Positions 58,237 through 64,000 of a DNA stretch of 64,000 nt are shown piece after piece. The notes beneath the pieces were generated by a model, which made no database searches, was not told where the DNA came from, and saw only the letters and a program-made list of their open reading frames with translations. Position numbers and translations under genes: made by a program. Source of the DNA: Pseudomonadales bacterium (GTDB taxonomy: Bacteria; Pseudomonadota; Gammaproteobacteria; Pseudomonadales; UBA7434); contig JAOIUY010000008.1 in NCBI GenBank assembly GCA_028223755.1, positions 1 through 64,000 on the forward strand. Direction: 5' to 3'. Position 1 is the first letter of the stretch. The number at the start of each line of letters is the position of its first letter.

Positions 58237-59527
58237 TTTTTTTCCAGATATAAGGTAGGCACAAAATATTTTTATTTTTAAACAATGACCACACTAGATA
58301 AAAATTCCAAGCAGCCAAACCAGCCATTTTTGCCCAAGCAGCACCAAGCCCGCCATAAGCATTAATAAGAAACCAGCCGAGAACAAAAGTTATAATTAAA
58401 GATAAAGCAATCGCTTTAATATTTTCTTTTTCTCCTCCAAGCATATTTAAAGCTAGCATCACTGGCCCACAAAAACTATTAATGACTTGCGCAAAACAAA
58501 GAACGGACAAATAACCTGCAGCCTGCATATATTCCTGGCCAAAAATTAGTGGTATTAGACTCTCACCAAACAAAATGAAAACTAACGCCATTGGTATTGC
58601 AACACAAAAAATCACTGATGCAGCCACCCTGAGTAAGTGTTCAAAGCCTTGCAGATCATTCTTTGCTTTAAGCGCAGCTATTCTTGGTCCCAAGGCAACA
58701 TTCGCGGCTATTAACGTTAAGCTTATCAAACCGGCCATTGTATCGGCTACTCTGAAATTTCCAATAACCGCCGGCTCAACCATTGAGCCCATCATAAGTA
58801 TAGGCAATTGAACACTAACCCCTTGTGAATATCCCATTACCAATAACAGCGGTAAACTTTTCATCAGCCATGAGCTATCAATTTTTAAACCATTTTTAAA
58901 AAGGTCTTCGGGCCACGCTTTAAGCAAAAGTACCGCACCCAAGAGAATCGCACAAAACAAAGCAATGACAAGCACATCTACGCCCTGCTCAAAACTAACA
59001 GTCGCCGAGGACCAATTACCGTTAACAACATAAATGATTGCTAAGATCAAAAAAAGAGGTCTCGCCGCTTGCTCAACAAACAACCCTGAAGCTGTATGCT
59101 TAAACCCCCTCAACAAGGAACCCACCATAGACAATATCAACATTAATCCGATTATTATCAAAAGGCTCTGTGGCGTAGCTATATTAAACATTGGCATTAT
59201 GCCTATTATTGAAGCCGCAAGTGAAATAGCTACAATGAGTAACAAAAATATCATTGTTATAATGCCAATCATTTCTGCACTTTTCTTTAGAGCCATTGCG
59301 CCAGCCAACTCTCTGACCAATAAAACAGAGATAGACCTAACAATACCTGAACAACAGACTGTAGCAATACTTAGCAACAGACCGTAAAGCCCGTAATTTT
59401 CAACCCCCATAAAGCGAGCTAGCATTACACCACTTAAAAATGAAAGAGGCACAGCCATGCCCTTCACTATTAAATTTTGCCCAATAGATTTAAGAAGTAA
59501 TAATGTTGAAGTACTTATATATTTCAA
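58223..59527 (-). CDS. Wzx-type polysaccharide flippase
   Basis: 434 residues, about 12-14 membrane helices, MATE/PST superfamily. VKGMAVPLSFLSGVMLARFMGVENYGLYG is the typical first helix and loop. IFGQEYMQAAGYLSVLCFAQVINSFCGPV matches the C-terminal half. It would move the lipid-linked repeat unit to the periplasm. It lies four bases after the polymerase gene. Confidence 0.88.
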   Translation of the reverse strand: MKYISTSTLLLLKSIGQNLIVKGMAVPLSFLSGVMLARFMGVENYGLYGLLLSIATVCCSGIVRSISVLLVRELAGAMALKKSAEMIGIITMIFLLLIVAISLAASIIGIMPMFNIATPQSLLIIIGLMLILSMVGSLLRGFKHTASGLFVEQAARPLFLILAIIYVVNGNWSSATVSFEQGVDVLVIALFCAILLGAVLLLKAWPEDLFKNGLKIDSSWLMKSLPLLLVMGYSQGVSVQLPILMMGSMVEPAVIGNFRVADTMAGLISLTLIAANVALGPRIAALKAKNDLQGFEHLLRVAASVIFCVAIPMALVFILFGESLIPLIFGQEYMQAAGYLSVLCFAQVINSFCGPVMLALNMLGGEKENIKAIALSLIITFVLGWFLINAYGGLGAAWAKMAGLAAWNFYLVWSLFKNKNILCLPYIWKKNVSK

Positions 59528-59531
59528 CCGC

Positions 59532-60836
59532 TTATTTCCTTTTACTCTGCGAAGTATTTTTTACTGTTTTTAAATTGTAGATACCAGCAAGTATTAACGC
59601 ATAGATAACCCAAGATACCTTACTGTAATAAGATACTCCGGCAAAATCATAAGCACACATAATAAAAAGCAGTATCATCGATATTTGCGCTTCCGGCCTA
59701 TATCGGTGTTTTTTCCCCATTCCATTAATCGCAACTATGAGCCATGCCAGATAATAGAGGCCCATACCGAGCATACCGGTACCCACCATTAACTCAATAT
59801 AGTTACTATGCGCATAGGTACCAAAGCTTCCGGATAATCCTCCTACACTAGACAATCGAAAATTGTCCAATCCTATACCCAGAACAGGATTCTCCATCGC
59901 AAGCTCCCAACCTTTTTCGTACATGTGTAGACGATGTTGCTCACTACTTTCTATCCGATCTTTTTTTCCTAATACAAAGCCCTCATAAATTCTTACGAAA
60001 CGATCGCCATGACTACTTTGAACGACAGCAAACCCTATGACGATGACGGCTATAACTCCAGCCACTATAGGCAATACTGCCTTCAAAATACTCTTTTTTG
60101 CAATCTGCCTTGACCAACTCAAACCAAAGAGACCAACCACCAACAACATACCTACTGCCGCTTTTCGTGAACCAGAGGCAATAATTAAATAAACAAAAAA
60201 TAAGATGATGGCTATTAATAGTGGAGTCATCACTAATTTAAATTTATTGACTGTCGACAATAAATACAAGCCACAAGCTAAGCCCGCTGTAATTTGCACC
60301 CCAAAAGTATTAGCATTAGCAACCGTACCAAAAAAACGCCCATTAAAATCGGTTGCTGAAGAAGGAAATAAAAAGCAAAACATCCCTCCCCCTAATCCTG
60401 CCACAACAAAAGACCAAGCCAGAGAGCTATATGCATTGTGTCGAATAATCATTGAAAAAATAATTGTCGCTGCTGCAATACGAATCGCGCAAGCAATCAA
60501 TTTTGTTATCGCTAAATCAGGCGATATGGCGAACAGTGATGTTAATGTTGCCCAGCCAAACCAAAAAAATAATATTTGATGGGCTGGTGTAATCTTCAAA
60601 GATAAATGATTTCGTAGAGCTTCTATGATGAATGCAAACAATAATATAAGAAGATACAAACGCTCTAAACTTAATGTTGAAGTTATATAACCAAACCAAC
60701 AAATTGCAGGTGCATATGTAAATATAAGAATCTTGCTTAACCAACTATTGCCGGCTACTTTCTGCTGTCTAAAACGCCGCACAACACTATCCTTACCTCT
60801 TAGAACAGCACTATTTTCTATTTGAGTTTGTGTCAT
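59532..60836 (-). CDS. O-antigen ligase/Wzy-type polymerase
   Basis: 434 residues with about 11 helices. The large periplasmic loop contains NPVLGIGLDNFRLSS and FGTYAHSNYIELMVGTGMLGM, with the conserved His-Ser-Asn typical of WaaL and Wzy proteins. RFFGTVANANTFGVQITAGLA precedes it. In this setting polymerase is more likely than ligase. GGTGG provides a ribosome site. Confidence 0.87.
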   Translation of the reverse strand: MTQTQIENSAVLRGKDSVVRRFRQQKVAGNSWLSKILIFTYAPAICWFGYITSTLSLERLYLLILLFAFIIEALRNHLSLKITPAHQILFFWFGWATLTSLFAISPDLAITKLIACAIRIAAATIIFSMIIRHNAYSSLAWSFVVAGLGGGMFCFLFPSSATDFNGRFFGTVANANTFGVQITAGLACGLYLLSTVNKFKLVMTPLLIAIILFFVYLIIASGSRKAAVGMLLVVGLFGLSWSRQIAKKSILKAVLPIVAGVIAVIVIGFAVVQSSHGDRFVRIYEGFVLGKKDRIESSEQHRLHMYEKGWELAMENPVLGIGLDNFRLSSVGGLSGSFGTYAHSNYIELMVGTGMLGMGLYYLAWLIVAINGMGKKHRYRPEAQISMILLFIMCAYDFAGVSYYSKVSWVIYALILAGIYNLKTVKNTSQSKRK

Positions 60837-60855
60837 AACACCACCTTAGAAAAGT

Positions 60856-62790
60856 TTATTCGCATGCTAATCGAACACCCTCTTTAAAAGCTGACCATCG
60901 TCGACTACCTATGACACTTTCTTGATATTCATAAACAGCACTCCAATCAGGACGACGACCATCAACATCTGACCATGCACTGGATTTACTGGTGTCACTG
61001 AAAGCCCAGAATCCTACTCCACTCGCACCTTTTTTTACAACGCGCTCTGGAAGCTCTTTATAAAATGATAAGGATTCAGATTTTGCTGGGTAACTTGGAT
61101 TTTCATAAATCCAAAATTCTGCTCCATCTTTAGTAAACATGTCTGAGCTATACTGATCTGCCATCTTCATATCAGGCTGAACAATATCGCTAAGTGATAT
61201 GATTTCCTCAACGTCTGATTTACTTAGCGCTGTTTTCGATGACGCAGAATATACTGGGTTAGAATAGATCATAATCTTCGGATCATAACGCTTTACTCTT
61301 TTAGCAAAATCGATGAAAGGCTTGTAAGTTTTTCTATTAATTTCATCAAAGGGATAAAGTGCCCAGCTTTCATTCGAATAACCATGAGAAGCCATAAGAT
61401 TAGTTAATTTTTTTAACCAACTCTTCAAATATTTGGCGTCCCATTGTCTGGATTTTTTTGACAAACCAAGAAACAATAATAACTCTCCGCTCTCTTCTGC
61501 ATAAAAATCAACATACTGATTTAATGCTTGCCAACGTTTAATTTGTTTTTTTTTCGCGTCAATTGTTGGAATTTCAGAAGGCGGGATAAAAAAAACATTC
61601 ACCCCTGCACTTTTTAATAAAGCTTGTGCTTGTTGTTTATTATTCCATATTGGTTTTTCATTTTGATAAGCCCACACATCAACTTTTAAACAGCTAGTGT
61701 CTTTTTTCACAATACGCTCTGACTTCAGCATAATTTCACGGATAGTCTCATCATCTGTTTTAATAAACAAATTTCCTTCTTGAGGTTGCGATTGGCTATC
61801 AACTGCTAACCATAAATACGCATGGCCAAGCGTCGGTAATAACTTACAACCTTTAACGGGGACTAAGGGGTCATATTTCTTTAAGCCGTTAACTGCCAGC
61901 ACTGGCTCTACCCAACTCATTGATAGTGGTAAAGTTGATATTGGCTCAACACATCTCTCTTGTTCAGAACGATTAATTAAGCGCAACAGTTTTACTCTTT
62001 CAGTACTAGAAAATAATAGCGATTCTAACACCTCACCCTGCTCAGCATCAGGGAAATCTGCCCATGAATGAATAAGCTGCAACTCCATGTCGGGCTGATC
62101 ATTCAAATCCAAAGCCATATCAAAATTTAATTGATGATTTATATTTTTTGAAAATCGTTGCAGGCTGTCCTGTACTACAGGTTTATAAGCTGAACTAACT
62201 CTATTATCCGCATGATCATCATTGTTACGGACATACAACTCCAACTCATCAAAAGACAAAAAACGCCCATCACTATGAATGACAAATTTTATATTTTTAA
62301 AAATATTTGCAATGGGAACTTCTATCCAAACGCTGTCCGATAAGCGACCTTGCTTAATTTCACTGTCTTCCTTTCTCCACTCGCCAATATGATGCACTTG
62401 ATTGTCAGCTTCCTCTGCATACACATCAATTCTAGCTGGCAATTTCACTCCCGACTTTTGTCGCATGGCCATATGGATTTTTACCGTACCTTTCTGACCA
62501 ATAAACTTTTTTGATACCGAAGCACTTACAACTACAGGAATCGGCTGCGTCCATGACATTGCACCCGCTCTTGTCCACATTCTAAGTACATTTACCGATT
62601 GATCAGTTAATCGATCATAACTGAAGTTTTTTTTCTTACTTTCTCTAGGCTCGGGGCTAACACTGATTATGTCCAGGTTGATTTTATCAGCAGCACAAAC
62701 ACTCGACACCAATAACAAGACCACTGCTAACAAACCATACAATATATCTTGCGTGATTGTCTGCGATTTACTTAGCGCTGAATAAGTCAT
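60856..62790 (-). CDS. Secreted protein with DUF4091-like C-terminal half
   Basis: 644 residues. A signal peptide (hydrophobic 17-33, ending VCA) is followed by a beta-rich region of about 300 residues. The C-terminal half looks like a TIM-barrel glycosidase: WALYPFDEINRKTYKPFIDFAKRV contains a possible catalytic Asp/Glu pair. SGVGFWAFSDTSKSSAW and IGSRRWSAFKEGVRLACE resemble the ends of DUF4091 proteins. Target and activity are unknown. It sits between wecC and the polymerase, so a role in trimming or releasing the polymer is reasonable. Confidence 0.7.
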   Translation of the reverse strand: MTYSALSKSQTITQDILYGLLAVVLLLVSSVCAADKINLDIISVSPEPRESKKKNFSYDRLTDQSVNVLRMWTRAGAMSWTQPIPVVVSASVSKKFIGQKGTVKIHMAMRQKSGVKLPARIDVYAEEADNQVHHIGEWRKEDSEIKQGRLSDSVWIEVPIANIFKNIKFVIHSDGRFLSFDELELYVRNNDDHADNRVSSAYKPVVQDSLQRFSKNINHQLNFDMALDLNDQPDMELQLIHSWADFPDAEQGEVLESLLFSSTERVKLLRLINRSEQERCVEPISTLPLSMSWVEPVLAVNGLKKYDPLVPVKGCKLLPTLGHAYLWLAVDSQSQPQEGNLFIKTDDETIREIMLKSERIVKKDTSCLKVDVWAYQNEKPIWNNKQQAQALLKSAGVNVFFIPPSEIPTIDAKKKQIKRWQALNQYVDFYAEESGELLLFLGLSKKSRQWDAKYLKSWLKKLTNLMASHGYSNESWALYPFDEINRKTYKPFIDFAKRVKRYDPKIMIYSNPVYSASSKTALSKSDVEEIISLSDIVQPDMKMADQYSSDMFTKDGAEFWIYENPSYPAKSESLSFYKELPERVVKKGASGVGFWAFSDTSKSSAWSDVDGRRPDWSAVYEYQESVIGSRRWSAFKEGVRLACE

Positions 62791-62816
62791 ATTAAGTGCA
62801 TCAAAAGCCAGCTGGC

Positions 62817-64000
62817 TTACTTTATGACGCCTCTTGTATCAATCACAACCTTCTCACCTAAATCGCTGGCTTTACATTTTTTAAAAGATTTATGATCCAC
62901 TAAAAGCAATACAATATCAGCGCGTTTAATCGCATCATCTAAGGTGCATAGATCAAAATCATCATGTGATTTTAAATTAGGCTCACAAATTAATAATTCA
63001 CCTATTTTTTCTGCCTGCAATTTTTTTACAATATCAAAGGCCGGAGACTCTCGCAGATCATCAACATCAGCCTTAAAAGCCAAGCCCAAACAAGCTATAG
63101 TTGGGCTCTTAAATTTATCCGCGCATTTTTTAACGCGCTCTATTACCCATTCAGGCTTAGCATCATTTACTTCACGCGCAGTTCTTATTAAATTCGAACA
63201 CTTGGGCGAGCGGTCGACAATAAACCATGGATCAACAGCAATACAATGACCGCCAACACCGGGGCCGGGTTGCAAAATATTCACTCGCGGATGTCGGTTT
63301 GCCAGCTCAATGACCTGCCAAGTATCAATCGTCTCGGTTTCGCAAATCATTGATAACTCATTGGCGAAAGCAATTTGTACATCGCGCGATGAGTTTTCTG
63401 TTAGCTTAACCATTTCTGCTGTTTTAGCTGTAGTCGCCAATACCGCGCCACGAACAAATCGTTCATAAAAATCGACGGTAACTGCCGTAGAGCTTTCGTT
63501 AATTCCGCCAACAACACGATCATTTTCAACCAGTTCAATTAAAATACGTCCGGGCAATACTCGCTCGGGACAATGCGCCACATAAACATCTTCACCAACA
63601 GCATGGCCGTCTTGCTCAAGAATCGCAGCAACCACTTCGTCAGTTGTGCCAACTGGGCTTGTTGACTCGAGTATGACAAGATTACCAGGCTTAACATAAG
63701 GCGATATTTTTTTTGTGGCAGCTTCTATATAAGAAAGATCAGGTTTTTTCCCCGAGATATGATCGGGACCGCCATCTTTAAACGGTGTTGGTACCGCAAT
63801 AATAAAAACGTCCGCCTCGACAGGCTCAAGACTGGCTGAAAGATTGCCTGAGTGAACAGCAGACTTAACCAATATATCCAAATCAGGCTCGACAATATGA
63901 ATCTCGCCCTTATTGATCGTATCGACCACTTTTTGCGAAACATCGATACCCGTTACGGTAAAACCTTTCGTCGCTAATAGTGAGGCTGTTGGTAGGCCAA
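62817..64000 (-). CDS. wecC: UDP-N-acetyl-D-mannosamine dehydrogenase, 5' end cut off by window
   Basis: Oxidises UDP-ManNAc to UDP-ManNAcA with NAD. The frame is open through the window edge; the first visible residues (GLPTASLLATKGFTVTGIDV) are the Rossmann start, so only about 10-15 residues are missing. ESTSPVGTTDEV, HCPERVLPGR, ENSSRDVQIAFANELSMI, NRHPRVNILQPGPGVGGHCI (catalytic Cys) and GLAFKADVDDLRESPA match WecC closely. Pairs with wecB at 41859. Confidence 0.95.
   Translation of the reverse strand, partial: GLPTASLLATKGFTVTGIDVSQKVVDTINKGEIHIVEPDLDILVKSAVHSGNLSASLEPVEADVFIIAVPTPFKDGGPDHISGKKPDLSYIEAATKKISPYVKPGNLVILESTSPVGTTDEVVAAILEQDGHAVGEDVYVAHCPERVLPGRILIELVENDRVVGGINESSTAVTVDFYERFVRGAVLATTAKTAEMVKLTENSSRDVQIAFANELSMICETETIDTWQVIELANRHPRVNILQPGPGVGGHCIAVDPWFIVDRSPKCSNLIRTAREVNDAKPEWVIERVKKCADKFKSPTIACLGLAFKADVDDLRESPAFDIVKKLQAEKIGELLICEPNLKSHDDFDLCTLDDAIKRADIVLLLVDHKSFKKCKASDLGEKVVIDTRGVIK

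Noticed and set aside
54179-60836. Recently acquired genomic island around the sulfotransferases
   Set aside because: The genes look somewhat AT-richer, but I saw no integrase, transposase, tRNA or flanking direct repeat, so transfer is not claimed.
1-64000. CRISPR array, insertion sequence, prophage, tRNA or rRNA gene
   Set aside because: No regularly spaced repeats, transposase or integrase motifs, or cloverleaf-like sequences were seen on reading both strands. Only a proper tool run could exclude a small one.

Overview
The window reads as a chromosomal segment of a moderately AT-rich gammaproteobacterium, probably marine. The CmoA/CmoB, SSB, UvrA, RpoA, L36, PBP2/RodA, MltB, RlpA, ProA and WecB/WecC proteins are all of gammaproteobacterial type. 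The cell-wall order dacA-rlpA-mltB-rodA-mrdA-rlmH-rsfS-nadD-proA resembles Pseudomonas and Cellvibrio relatives. The two exosortases, the PrsT-like lipoprotein and the sulfotransferases point to an aquatic, polysaccharide-producing lineage. Placement within Cellvibrionales is a guess. I see no transposase, prophage, CRISPR array, tRNA or rRNA.

Layout. (1) 1-8.9 kb is mixed housekeeping: a cut-off ogt, DUF4126 and DUF2452-like proteins, the cmoB/cmoA pair for the wobble-uridine modification cmo5U, an exosortase H pair, several small unknowns, a Tyr-phosphatase-like protein and ssb. (2) 9.2-12.3 kb is uvrA, which carries an unusual lysine/alanine tail. (3) 12.3-27.3 kb on the minus strand is the complete S10-spc-alpha ribosomal protein cluster, rpsJ to rplQ, including the short rpmJ at 15875-15991. 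Good sigma70-like promoters with GC-rich discriminators stand in front of rpsJ and in front of rpsM. The str operon (rpsL, rpsG, fusA, tuf) is not next to it. (4) 27.4-31.0 kb holds a patatin-like lipase and a free-standing second-type EF-G (fusA2). (5) 31.1-41.3 kb on the minus strand is the lipB/ybeD, peptidoglycan and elongasome cluster, running on to rlmH, rsfS, nadD and proA. (6) 41.5-64.0 kb is a BON lipoprotein followed by a minus-strand polysaccharide locus of about 22 kb that runs off the window.

The polysaccharide locus encodes WecC and WecB, which together would make UDP-ManNAcA from UDP-GlcNAc. It also has a WecA-like initiating phosphosugar transferase with a long membrane extension, three GT4 glycosyltransferases, and two sulfotransferases of different families. 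It adds a Wzx-type flippase, a Wzy/WaaL-type polymerase/ligase, a heparinase II/III-like protein, a two-domain dehydrogenase, a secreted protein with a DUF4091-like C-terminus, an exosortase fused to EpsI, and a PrsT-like TPR lipoprotein. Inference: it makes and exports a sulfated, uronic-acid-containing, glycosaminoglycan-like surface polymer, coupled to PEP-CTERM protein sorting. This is the most interesting region of the window. No protein here ends in a recognisable sorting tripartite tail, so the exosortase substrates must lie elsewhere.

Limits: all calls come from reading the sequence and from recalled family features. No database search or structure prediction was run.
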